Assembly: GCA_030584025.1 (NCBI GenBank)
Contig: CP129487.1
Span: 1,612,001 to 1,676,000, forward strand
Direction: 5' to 3'
Origin: Cyclobacteriaceae bacterium
GTDB lineage: Bacteria > Bacteroidota > Bacteroidia > Cytophagales > Cyclobacteriaceae
DNA: 64,000 nucleotides
Notes under the pieces: model-generated
The model's database searches: none
Told to the model about the DNA's origin: nothing
The model's input: only the letters and a program-made list of their open reading frames with translations
Program-made: the position numbers and the translations under genes
Part shown: positions 45,949 through 54,183 of the stretch, piece by piece
Layout of the letters: each line of letters begins with the position of its first letter
Numbering within the stretch: position 1 is the stretch's first letter

Positions 45949-46299
45949 CTAATCAGCCTTTTTATACTTTTTACCAAGGGCAACTACGTTATCCATAATT
46001 TTTTTAGCTTTTTCCTTCTTAAGGGGCAAATAATACTTTTCTAAAAATTTAATTGTAGCATCATCTTCAGTTAGTTTTTTATGAGTAACTATTTTTCCTC
46101 GTTTAGAAAAATAATCAAATACTTTCTCACCAAGGGCTTCGATTGAAGACTCATTAAAAGTCTTCTTTGTCTGGGCATCTTCACTTAGAATTTCAGCAGT
46201 GTATTGCTTATTAATATTTGGAACACCCCAAAAAACAACAGAAAAGTTAGTAAATAATTGCTCCGATGTTTCAATTGAAAATATGTATCTAATTCTCAT
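45949..46299 (-). CDS. Unknown 116-residue protein downstream of DUF262 gene
   Basis: I do not recognise it. The protein has a beta-rich first third (MRIRYIFSIETSEQLFTNFSVVFWG), a mixed middle, and a basic helical C-terminus (EKAKKIMDNVVALGKKYKKAD). No signal peptide or transmembrane segment is present. It lies 34 bases after the DUF262 gene on the same strand and is probably co-transcribed with it, perhaps as a partner. Confidence 0.5.
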   Translation of the reverse strand: MRIRYIFSIETSEQLFTNFSVVFWGVPNINKQYTAEILSEDAQTKKTFNESSIEALGEKVFDYFSKRGKIVTHKKLTEDDATIKFLEKYYLPLKKEKAKKIMDNVVALGKKYKKAD

Positions 46300-46333
46300 A
46301 TAATAAATAATTATTTAGTTTGAATTACAGATT

Positions 46334-48064
46334 TTAATTGAATTGATTCAAAAATGAATTAATACTTTCAACGAGCCTCTCCCTGCGATAACTCAAAAAA
46401 TCTTGGTAGCTACTAAGCCTCCAAAGATTACGGTCTGTTGGAATTAGGTGCTGGCTCAGTGCTTCTTCTCCACGGTCTTTAATTACTTCAACCAAATACT
46501 TTTCAGGTTCCTTGTTACTGATGTTTCTGTTTGTTCTACCCCCAATGAAAGCGAGATTGGCGATTTCATTAATTTCTTTAGGGCTTACACTTTGCTTTTT
46601 CAATAATGACTTCGGGAAAATATGATGAAACTGCAAGGCATGAATTCTTCCAACCATTTTCTCTCCAATGATAACGCCTGTTGACCAATCTTTAATTCCT
46701 TGCTGTTTACCAATAATAAAGAGCATACTGAAGTATGGACTCCTCCGGTTTTTACCCTTAATCTCATCAACAGAGGTAAAGAGGTTTTTAACCTGAAGTT
46801 TAAGTAACGCAAGTAACTCATCAAGGCTTTGTGTTCGATTCAAAACGGAAATATCGCTATCCAATAAACCTTCACTGGAACCGAGACCATAACGGCCTTT
46901 CATATGGGCTACATAAAACCACAGCATTATTTTCTTCTCGTCATCTTTGGATAGCCTTTCCTTTTTTTGAATAGCGTAATAAGCAATAGGAATGAGTAAG
47001 AATGGAGAGCCAAGCAAGCGCAAATCTTCGATGCGAGCGTTGTTTCTTAAAAGATTAATAGCAAACCGCAGACCTGACTGCGCTTTCTTCCAGGCTTCTT
47101 TAAAGTCATCAACCTTTACGCGGTTAACGGTTTTAAATTTACTTTGATTGGTAGCAAAGGCTACTAAAGATTTTACCAGAATACCTGAATTTAAGAGATA
47201 CTCCTCATTGTGCTCAAATTCTTTCGCGAACTTATCCAACTCTTGCATAAAGCCTTTCCATTTGGAGGTGATTTGTGCTAAAGCCAAATCCGAACCGCGA
47301 AGCTTTACGCCAAGTGAATTTACACGAACAAATATTTCGGTAACTTCTTCATACGATAGCTTTTTGTCAAGAATTATCATTCTGTATTGATAGTCCTCAA
47401 TCTTTTTAAGCTTTCTTATTCGCTCAGAATATTTGTCCCACAATGGATTCTCTGAGTTTATTCCTAATGGTTTTAGCAACTGTGAATCTGACTTTTTGAA
47501 AACTTCAGCAACTGAAATCCAATTGGGATCATTTTTTAAGGAGCGTGAAGCAACAACAAAAGTACGCTTGCGTAATTCTTCCATGATGTCGCTATCTCCT
47601 GATTCATCATCTTCATCCTCCAAGTCACCATTTTCATTTTCTTCCTCGTCAGCTGCAGCGGCTTCTTCGTTTTCAATTGAGGTAATTTCTTCTTCTGATA
47701 TACCCTCAGGGTGGTTTAGGTTAAACAGAATTTCAATCTCCTTTTTTTTGTTGCGAACCTTCACAGCTTTGCCCGATAGGAGAGCAGTAAGGCTTGTTAA
47801 CCGTTGCTGACCATCTAATAAAAGGTACCGGCCAGATTGCTCAATGTCTTGTACGCCCGAAACCTGAAGGCTTCTTTCTTCTAAGGTTGGTTCTGCATCC
47901 CAAACCAAAATGGTTCCAGATGGATATTCTCGATAAAGTGAGTCTACCAAATCCCTAACTTTAACAGCATTCCACACATACCTTCGTTGCATTTCAGGTA
48001 ATGCTAATTCTTTAGATAGTACTTTATCAACTAATTGCCTTACGGTTATGTCTTGGTTTGCCAT
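46334..48064 (-). CDS. DUF262/DUF1524 GmrSD-like restriction protein
   Basis: A 576-residue protein with an N-terminal DUF262 domain (ParB-like nucleotidase fold, motif LLLDGQQRLTSL near residue 80; QRRYVWNAVKVRDLVDSL earlier). A C-terminal HNH-type DUF1524-like segment carries HHIFPKS near residue 480 and NLAFIGGRTNRNIS. This is the architecture of GmrSD type IV restriction enzymes, which cut modified phage DNA. An acidic linker (about residues 130-160) separates the domains. It sits in a defence island, and three copies of a CTGGACACT motif lie just upstream. Confidence 0.82.
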   Translation of the reverse strand: MANQDITVRQLVDKVLSKELALPEMQRRYVWNAVKVRDLVDSLYREYPSGTILVWDAEPTLEERSLQVSGVQDIEQSGRYLLLDGQQRLTSLTALLSGKAVKVRNKKKEIEILFNLNHPEGISEEEITSIENEEAAAADEEENENGDLEDEDDESGDSDIMEELRKRTFVVASRSLKNDPNWISVAEVFKKSDSQLLKPLGINSENPLWDKYSERIRKLKKIEDYQYRMIILDKKLSYEEVTEIFVRVNSLGVKLRGSDLALAQITSKWKGFMQELDKFAKEFEHNEEYLLNSGILVKSLVAFATNQSKFKTVNRVKVDDFKEAWKKAQSGLRFAINLLRNNARIEDLRLLGSPFLLIPIAYYAIQKKERLSKDDEKKIMLWFYVAHMKGRYGLGSSEGLLDSDISVLNRTQSLDELLALLKLQVKNLFTSVDEIKGKNRRSPYFSMLFIIGKQQGIKDWSTGVIIGEKMVGRIHALQFHHIFPKSLLKKQSVSPKEINEIANLAFIGGRTNRNISNKEPEKYLVEVIKDRGEEALSQHLIPTDRNLWRLSSYQDFLSYRRERLVESINSFLNQFN

Positions 48065-48103
48065 GCCTCAATTGTTTTACCTTCATTTTGTGCTCTATCA
48101 ATC

Positions 48104-48174
48104 TGGACACTACGTCCAGCAAAGTGTCCAGTATCTATATTATTAGCAGCCAATGAATTGCTTTTCTGGACACT
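48104..48174. promoter_or_regulatory. Triple TGGACACT motif upstream of the DUF262 gene
   Basis: TGGACACT occurs at 48104-48111 and 48167-48174, and inverted (AGTGTCCA) at 48123-48130. The flanks are similar (CTGGACACTACGT and CTGGACACTATGT for the direct pair). The cluster lies 40-110 bases upstream of the DUF262 start, where an operator would be. Confidence 0.5.
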
Positions 48175-48226
48175 ATGTAAAGAGTTACTGATTCCATGTT
48201 TACATTTATTTAATTGTTGTAAAGGG

Positions 48227-48469
48227 TCAAGTATGATTAGAGTAAATAAATGACGTGCCTCCCAAGCGGTTCGTAATTTTGGCCTTAATAAGAAATTTTG
48301 TGCCTACGGGATAAGCGCTTGTATTACTCAATTCCTTGGAGCACTCAACACGCATCCACGTTTCAAAAGGTGATTGCCCCGGTAGCGGACGAATGTGTAC
48401 TAGCCCATGAAGACCTGAGCCACTTTCGTAGTAGCTTTCGACTTTGATCATCTGATAATCTGTTTTCAT
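48227..48469 (-). CDS. Unknown 80-residue beta-rich protein in the defence operon
   Basis: I cannot name it. The composition suggests a small beta-barrel or OB-like fold (YYESGSGLHGLVHIRPLP, MRVECSKEL, YPVGTKFLIKAKIT, TSFIYSNHT). No signal peptide is present. It begins 2 bases after the stop of the SIR2 gene, so it is almost certainly translated from the same mRNA. It may be a nucleic-acid-binding helper or trigger for the SIR2 protein. Confidence 0.55.
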   Translation of the reverse strand: MKTDYQMIKVESYYESGSGLHGLVHIRPLPGQSPFETWMRVECSKELSNTSAYPVGTKFLIKAKITNRLGGTSFIYSNHT

Positions 48470-48471
48470 AA

Positions 48472-49494
48472 CTACTTATTTTCTGCTTCAACTAGTGGTT
48501 TATGCCATGCCCATAATTCTTCCAACGTTGCAATATCATTGGGTATGGGGTTTGATTCACTAAATACTTCATCCTCACTTAGAGGAAACATATGTTGATG
48601 ATAACTTTCGAATGTTCTTCTTGGGTTACGTGATAGAAGCGAGTTAAAATAGTCAGTAGAATAATCATAATGGTGTGAATGGATGAAATTATCCCACTGT
48701 TTGCGTACTTGCTCCTCTGGTCTTACGTCAATAATTTCAAATTGTTCATAAGGTCTATCGCTGCTGGTACCCCACGCTTCATTTAAAAGTGTAACAGCCT
48801 CTACATCAGTTACTGGTGCACCATAACCGAAGATTGTTACAAGCTTTGTTCTCTTATTCTTCAACCAATGCTTCACTCTTTCCCACTCTATGTTAATAAA
48901 TTCGTCATCGGTATAGTTCTTTTTTTCTACAGGATAAAGTAGTCTTGTTGGTTCCATATAGTTACCTGTTTTCCTTATCCGCATTCCAACTGGCCCACAT
49001 TGTTTGTCCTCTTTGCTATATCCAATAGCCACATTACCATGAAGAAAAGTGAGATGTGGCAAGTCTCCGACATGACGATTTCTGCAAAATGCTTGATAAA
49101 GAAATGGGTCCCAATTGAAGGTAGCAATAAGGTCTTTCGAACGCAGGGAGAGAATTAAATAGTCATAAATTGTAGGTGCATCTGGAAGTCTCATATCACC
49201 AAAGTATGCCTGAACTCTTTTCTCTATTTCTTGAATTTCTGGACTGAGGTGATTCTTTTGATGTAACTGGCTATATAGTTTTTCAAAGTTACTTTCTTGC
49301 TCTTTTATGGGGAGAGATTCAACAATATCTCGAAGACCCACGACATCTACGAAATTATCCATTGAAGGTAGCTTCTTTCCATTAACTTCTGGATTTCTAA
49401 TAGTCGAGGCGATACTTGCCCCTGCGCCAAGTATTACGACATGATTACCGCCATTGAATACAGTTTTTATTCTATCTTCTTTTGTGAATGGCAT
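48472..49494 (-). CDS. SIR2-like domain protein (probable NAD-degrading defence effector)
   Basis: A protein of about 340 residues. SIR2-fold signatures are visible: VVILGAGASIA (nucleotide loop), ATFNWDPFLYQ (the Asn-Asp motif), TFLHGNVAIG (with the catalytic-type His) and VTIFGYGAPVTD. It matches stand-alone SIR2_2-type proteins that act as NADases in antiphage systems such as Thoeris, DSR and Gao-type islands. The start at 49494 (MPFTKEDR) lies 2 bases beyond the methyltransferase stop; an earlier Met (49506) overlaps it. The NADase role is inferred. Confidence 0.8.
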   Translation of the reverse strand: MPFTKEDRIKTVFNGGNHVVILGAGASIASTIRNPEVNGKKLPSMDNFVDVVGLRDIVESLPIKEQESNFEKLYSQLHQKNHLSPEIQEIEKRVQAYFGDMRLPDAPTIYDYLILSLRSKDLIATFNWDPFLYQAFCRNRHVGDLPHLTFLHGNVAIGYSKEDKQCGPVGMRIRKTGNYMEPTRLLYPVEKKNYTDDEFINIEWERVKHWLKNKRTKLVTIFGYGAPVTDVEAVTLLNEAWGTSSDRPYEQFEIIDVRPEEQVRKQWDNFIHSHHYDYSTDYFNSLLSRNPRRTFESYHQHMFPLSEDEVFSESNPIPNDIATLEELWAWHKPLVEAENK

Positions 49495-49496
49495 AT

Positions 49497-52400
49497 TTAC
49501 TTCCAATGCTCTTTAATATACTTCGTTAAATCTTTTCTCGTTAGTGCGATGCTGCGGGAGTTTTGGCGCACATAGAATTCTTCTACGCTGTTTTTGTCTT
49601 TGTTGGCGAGGAAGACTTCTTCGGGGGCTTTTTCTTTTACTACTACTTTGGCTACGTGCTTGCCGTCAATCTCCACCAATGTTAAATCAATAAGTCGGTG
49701 GATGGCGTTGCCGAAGTTGTTGGTAATGAGGTTATCAAAGGCTTTGTTGAAATTATCGCGTGGGTCGCCTTTGGAGCCGAGCAGCCTAAAGTCGTCTTCC
49801 AGACCATGGATTTGTCCATCATCGGTAACGCCAATGAGCAGGGTGCCACCTTCCGAGTTTAAGAAGGCCGCAATGGTTTTGAGTACGCTGTGCTCAATGT
49901 GATATTTTTTGGTTTGCTCGCGCACATCCCAGAGGAGTGTGCTTTTATACTCTAGTTGTTTGTGCTCGCCTTTTTGAATGAGTTCTCTTACTATTTGTTT
50001 TGGTGAAGGCTGGTGTGTACCCGGAGCACCCGGAAAAGGAGGGGAGGCTTTTCTAAACCGTGGTGCTAAATCTTTGTACGCCTGCAACGCTTCCTGCTTG
50101 GTTTTCTCCGGTACCAGGGGAAAGGTTGAGAGCACATATTGAAACTCTTCCTCCGTTAGACCATAAATATGGGCCACATAACCATCCAACTCTGCACGAA
50201 GCTTGGCGCGGTCTTCTTCCTTAGTGACTACTTTGCTCTTGCTCCATTTTGTGCCTGTAGATTCCTGCCACAAATCAGCAAACTCTTCAGTGCTGCAAAT
50301 CAGTTTTAAAGAAATATCTACGATTGAATGAAATTCTGGTTTTGATTTATCTAAACGTGGCACTGGAAGCTGATACACATAAAACATATTTATGTTTGTT
50401 GTTACATTTTGCCTTATGAACCAGTCAACAACAAACGAACTTAAAATACTCACACAATAGAACTGTGTGACATAATCTAAATTTTCAGATACATTAAGTG
50501 AATTACCCGTGAATGAAGGAGGGATGACAGTACAAACCATCGTCCTTTCATTAGTATTAGAAGCAACTGAACGATACGCAAGCCTGTACTTCTGGTATCC
50601 AATTTTTTGACCACTATCACTCACTCCACGCTTTAAAAGTGCCGCTCTTCCTTGAGCTTCCTTTATCCAGTATCTTGGTTCAGAAAGTAAGTGAGAGAAA
50701 TGCCAAATCATCTTTCCTTCAAAAAGTGGTAAAGAATCTTTTAGAGGCTTCTTACTAAACAATGGAGCATCATCAGTCATATTAAACTCTCGATGAAGCT
50801 CTAATTGCCAACTTCCATCTTTATTGCTATTGAGTGAAGGAAATTTGAGCGCCTTATCTGCTATAACAAAGTCAAGTTCATCTTTCACTTCCATTACAGA
50901 TAAACTATCGGGAGATTGCTTTTTAATAAAGTCGAGCGTAATGCTTACTGAGCCACTCTGGGGAAAGCTATCCAGCTCACTCACTTCATGCCGCATAAAG
51001 GCAGCAGGGAAGGAGGTGGTGTGTCCGCCTTTTTCAAAACTTAGCACCACAAACTTGAAGCTGCGATGCACGCCTTCAAAGATTTCTTTACGGTTTTCAA
51101 AACAAAACAGGCCAGTAACGCGCGCTTGTTCAAAAAGCATTTGTCGCAATTGTTTAGAGCCTAGGTCAGTATAAATTCCACTTGGAATTACAATACCGCA
51201 GTAACCATCCTTTCGCAATAGGTTATAACACTGTTCGGTAAAAAGCTTATACAGATTAACATCTTTTCCGTGACGTCTGCCATCAATGATAGGGACCTGA
51301 TTCTCGTACTGCTTAGAAAATCGAAAATATTCCCTTAAATGATTGTATTCACTTGAATAAGCTAACCATTGCTGTCGAGTGTCATCGTCATCCATTAGGT
51401 TTTTCACTTCCTCTAAGAAATCCTTAATATCCATTTTCTTCTTGGAAATGGAGTCGCTGAATTTCATTAAAAATTCCTTTGCGTTTGGTTGGAATGTTTC
51501 CCAAGGTGGATTGGTAATTATTGCATCAAAGCCGTTTTTCTTTCGGAAGATTTCAGAAAACTCGTAGCCCCAATGAAATGGGGTGAGACTTTCAATATCT
51601 TTAATGGTAATTGATCGCTTTAATGGTTTGCCGGATTTCTTCTTTTTGTCATCCCATGTTTCTTGTACATACTTAATGCCGAGGTTTTGAAATTCCTGGC
51701 CCAGTATGAGATTAAGAGTATTGTTAGCTTCTGTCTCAAGCCGGTCTATTGCTTCTTTCTTTGATTGCAGTGCTTCGCGATTACCTTCAAAGGCTTTGAA
51801 AGCACGAATAGCAGCTTCGCGCTCTTGCACCAATTGGCTATAGCTCTTTTTGAACATGTCACCCTGTTGGTGTTTGTTATACTCGTTCTCATCCACACGC
51901 ATTAGTCCAATCAAGCTGTTGCCGGTCATGATGTTAAAGTCAATGTTGGGCAGGGGCTCAAGGTCATCCACTTTTTGCGCACTGGCTACCAAGGCCAGGA
52001 ATAACCGAAGCTTCGCTATTTCAGAGGCTTCTTCCATGATGTCCACCCCGTACAGGTTATTAGTAATAATCTGTTTTTTGATGTAGTAGTTTACACTGGG
52101 GTGGTTGGCTTCAATTTCTTCCAGCCATGCTATCAGTTTCTTGTCGCCTAAAAATTTAATCTTCCCCAAAATGGCTGCATACACATTGATGAGTGTCTTC
52201 ATAGCCGCCACAAGGAAAGCGCCAGAGCCACAGGCCGGGTCGAGAAGTGAGAGGTTGGGTAACACGGCCGTTTCACCCACCACCAGTTTTCGGCAGGTGT
52301 CTGCGTTAAGATCAATCAATAAGTCTTCAATGCGTTCGTAGCGTTTGCGTTTTTGAACTTCTTTGTTTTTAGCAGATAAAGGAGTGGGCTTACTCAGCAA

Positions 52401-53597
52401 TGCGGACGAACCTTTTACTTTTTCAATTACCTCATCGTGTTCGCTGGTATCGGGGCCGTTGATGGCATCAAGAATTAGTTTATAAACCGTTTGTTCGCAT
52501 AGGTACTCGGTAATTTCGGTGCGCGTGTAGTAGGCGCCAAAGGCTTTCTGGTTAATGTACTTTTCAAAAATGTAACCCAGCACATCGGGATTCAGTTCAT
52601 TGTCTTGTCCGCCCGGGGTGTCGTTCAAATTCCAACTGTAGGCTTTAAAGAGTTCCAGCAGGTTTTCAAAGGCTTTGTCGGCAATTTTAATCTTGCCGTT
52701 GTATTTCTTTTCAATTTTATGTTGCAGAAACAAACCACCGTTCAGGTATTTGATTTTGCCAATCAGTTTGTTGATTTCGGCAGTGCGGCTTTTTTCTTCT
52801 TTAGCAAAACCCTCGAAGAACAAGGCCTTTAGGAATACATCGTAGTACTTGTTCTTACCTAACTGTTTCTTGCTGTATTCGAGTTTGGTTGAAAGATAAT
52901 CGGCATCACTATTGTCAAGAAAGAATTTGCGTTGCAGGAAGTAGATGAACATTAATCGGTTCAGGATAACCGAAGCATACCATTTGCGGTCGTTCTCATC
53001 GCTGATGCCCTCAATGAATTCCAGAAAGCCGTTAAACTCATCCTGGTAGCTTTTGTAGAATTTCTTGGTAACTACTTCTACATCCAGCGCAGCTTTCATT
53101 CGTCCGGCTACTTCGGCAATGGGCACATTACCGTCCTTGTCAAAATCACTCAGGTCAAATACGAGTGCAGAAAGTTTGGCAATAAATAAATCGCCCGGTT
53201 GCCCACGCATGTAGAAATGATCGCGCGGCATCATCTTCTTATCTTGCTTTTTCTCCCAATGCCAGATGCTTTGGCTTCGGTCTTTATCCACAAAAATGCA
53301 AACGTTCTCAAAGTTGAGATCACGAATAAATTTTGAAACTTCCTTACGTTGAGAGGAGTCAGGGAGCGAACCATCCGCCATGGTAATTTCATATACCACA
53401 GCACCTGAGAGTTCGGCTATTCGCTTTCTTGTGAATGAAATATCTTTGATTGTTTCCTTAATAGTTGTGGTGGACTTCGGTGCGCTCCATCCCAATTCCT
53501 CGCGGAAGAGTGAAGCAAAGTCGAAGTTTTGCAGGGCGATTCGGGTGCTTTCTATGTTGAGTTTCTTAGCCATTTTTCGGATTGATTTTAAAGCCAA
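49497..53597 (-). CDS. Eco57I-type N6-adenine DNA methyltransferase fused to Schlafen/AlbA_2 domain
   Basis: A 1366-residue modification protein. SAM-binding motif I is LLDPACGSGAFLV (near residue 455), and NPPWETF (near 695) is the catalytic NPPW motif of adenine-N6 methylases. NNLYGVDIMEEASEIAKLRL is the region X/I helix typical of the Eco57I family. Residues 1-430 are an uncharacterised helical region. The last about 155 residues are an AlbA_2/Schlafen-like domain (LEYKST, KTIAAFLNSEGGTLLIGVTDDG), a DNA/RNA-binding or nuclease-like module. It overlaps the ORF6N gene by 32 bases. It is presumably the self-marking enzyme of a restriction system. Confidence 0.88.
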   Translation of the reverse strand: MALKSIRKMAKKLNIESTRIALQNFDFASLFREELGWSAPKSTTTIKETIKDISFTRKRIAELSGAVVYEITMADGSLPDSSQRKEVSKFIRDLNFENVCIFVDKDRSQSIWHWEKKQDKKMMPRDHFYMRGQPGDLFIAKLSALVFDLSDFDKDGNVPIAEVAGRMKAALDVEVVTKKFYKSYQDEFNGFLEFIEGISDENDRKWYASVILNRLMFIYFLQRKFFLDNSDADYLSTKLEYSKKQLGKNKYYDVFLKALFFEGFAKEEKSRTAEINKLIGKIKYLNGGLFLQHKIEKKYNGKIKIADKAFENLLELFKAYSWNLNDTPGGQDNELNPDVLGYIFEKYINQKAFGAYYTRTEITEYLCEQTVYKLILDAINGPDTSEHDEVIEKVKGSSALLSKPTPLSAKNKEVQKRKRYERIEDLLIDLNADTCRKLVVGETAVLPNLSLLDPACGSGAFLVAAMKTLINVYAAILGKIKFLGDKKLIAWLEEIEANHPSVNYYIKKQIITNNLYGVDIMEEASEIAKLRLFLALVASAQKVDDLEPLPNIDFNIMTGNSLIGLMRVDENEYNKHQQGDMFKKSYSQLVQEREAAIRAFKAFEGNREALQSKKEAIDRLETEANNTLNLILGQEFQNLGIKYVQETWDDKKKKSGKPLKRSITIKDIESLTPFHWGYEFSEIFRKKNGFDAIITNPPWETFQPNAKEFLMKFSDSISKKKMDIKDFLEEVKNLMDDDDTRQQWLAYSSEYNHLREYFRFSKQYENQVPIIDGRRHGKDVNLYKLFTEQCYNLLRKDGYCGIVIPSGIYTDLGSKQLRQMLFEQARVTGLFCFENRKEIFEGVHRSFKFVVLSFEKGGHTTSFPAAFMRHEVSELDSFPQSGSVSITLDFIKKQSPDSLSVMEVKDELDFVIADKALKFPSLNSNKDGSWQLELHREFNMTDDAPLFSKKPLKDSLPLFEGKMIWHFSHLLSEPRYWIKEAQGRAALLKRGVSDSGQKIGYQKYRLAYRSVASNTNERTMVCTVIPPSFTGNSLNVSENLDYVTQFYCVSILSSFVVDWFIRQNVTTNINMFYVYQLPVPRLDKSKPEFHSIVDISLKLICSTEEFADLWQESTGTKWSKSKVVTKEEDRAKLRAELDGYVAHIYGLTEEEFQYVLSTFPLVPEKTKQEALQAYKDLAPRFRKASPPFPGAPGTHQPSPKQIVRELIQKGEHKQLEYKSTLLWDVREQTKKYHIEHSVLKTIAAFLNSEGGTLLIGVTDDGQIHGLEDDFRLLGSKGDPRDNFNKAFDNLITNNFGNAIHRLIDLTLVEIDGKHVAKVVVKEKAPEEVFLANKDKNSVEEFYVRQNSRSIALTRKDLTKYIKEHWK

Positions 53598-54114
53598 CCG
53601 GTGTGCGATCTTTGATGGCTGGTTCTAATAGTTCTTTTATGAGGTTGTAAATAGACGCAATGTCTTCATTGTTTTCCATTTGTGCCTTTTCCAGCTTTTC
53701 GATTTTCTTTAGCAGGTCCTTATAGCCAATGATCATCTGGCGCATCTTCACGAAAAGCCGCATGATTTGAATGTTTACGGCAATGGCGCGGGGGCTGTTC
53801 AATACGCTGGAAAGCATGGAGACACCTTGTTCAGTAAAGGCGAACGGGGCATAACGTCTGCCACCTCTTGTACTTTTTGAGGTCACAAATTGTGACCTCA
53901 AACTATCCCACTCATCCGCGCTAAGTTGAAACATGAAATCATCAGGAAACCGGTCAAGATTTCGCTTAACAGCCTGATTCAAAACTTTTGTATCGACCTC
54001 ATATAGATCTGCCAGATGAAAATCCAGCATGACCTTATGCTTTCTAATGACAAAAATCTGGGCGTAGATTGCTTCTTCAGATAACGTTATTTCAGCTTTT
54101 TTATGTTTTCCCAT
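53566..54114 (-). CDS. ORF6N/KilA-N-type DNA-binding protein
   Basis: A 182-residue protein with the phage-derived ORF6N domain (about 12-125). Landmarks are VIRKHKVMLDFHLADLYEV, LNRF-type PDDFMFQLS, a RSQFVTS... GGRRYAPFAFTEQGV core, and VNIQIMRLFVKM. Length is typical. The C-terminal 50 residues are coiled and variable. It is overlapped by the methyltransferase gene by 32 bases, so translation is coupled. An inverted repeat like the one inside its own coding sequence precedes it, so it may control the operon. Confidence 0.85.
   Translation of the reverse strand: MGKHKKAEITLSEEAIYAQIFVIRKHKVMLDFHLADLYEVDTKVLNQAVKRNLDRFPDDFMFQLSADEWDSLRSQFVTSKSTRGGRRYAPFAFTEQGVSMLSSVLNSPRAIAVNIQIMRLFVKMRQMIIGYKDLLKKIEKLEKAQMENNEDIASIYNLIKELLEPAIKDRTPVGFKINPKNG
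53878..53900. promoter_or_regulatory. Inverted repeat TGAGGTCA-N7-TGACCTCA inside the ORF6N gene
   Basis: The perfect symmetry extends to 13-base arms (53876-53888 and 53890-53902) around one central base. It falls within codons for the LRSQFVTS segment. The same arm and spacing pattern recurs upstream of the gene. Confidence 0.55.
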
Positions 54115-54156
54115 AGTTATGCTTTAAGGTGCCAGATCGGCTCCTTTATTATTTTC

Positions 54157-54179
54157 TGAAGTCATAAATAGTGACATCA
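54157..54179. promoter_or_regulatory. Inverted repeat TGAAGTCA-N7-TGACATCA upstream of the ORF6N gene
   Basis: 8-base arms with one mismatch and a 7-base spacer, 43 bases before the ORF6N start in the 69-base gap after the helicase gene. It has the same layout as the intragenic site at 53878-53900. It may be an operator, or a relict copy of that coding segment. Confidence 0.5.
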
Positions 54180-54183
54180 AGTT

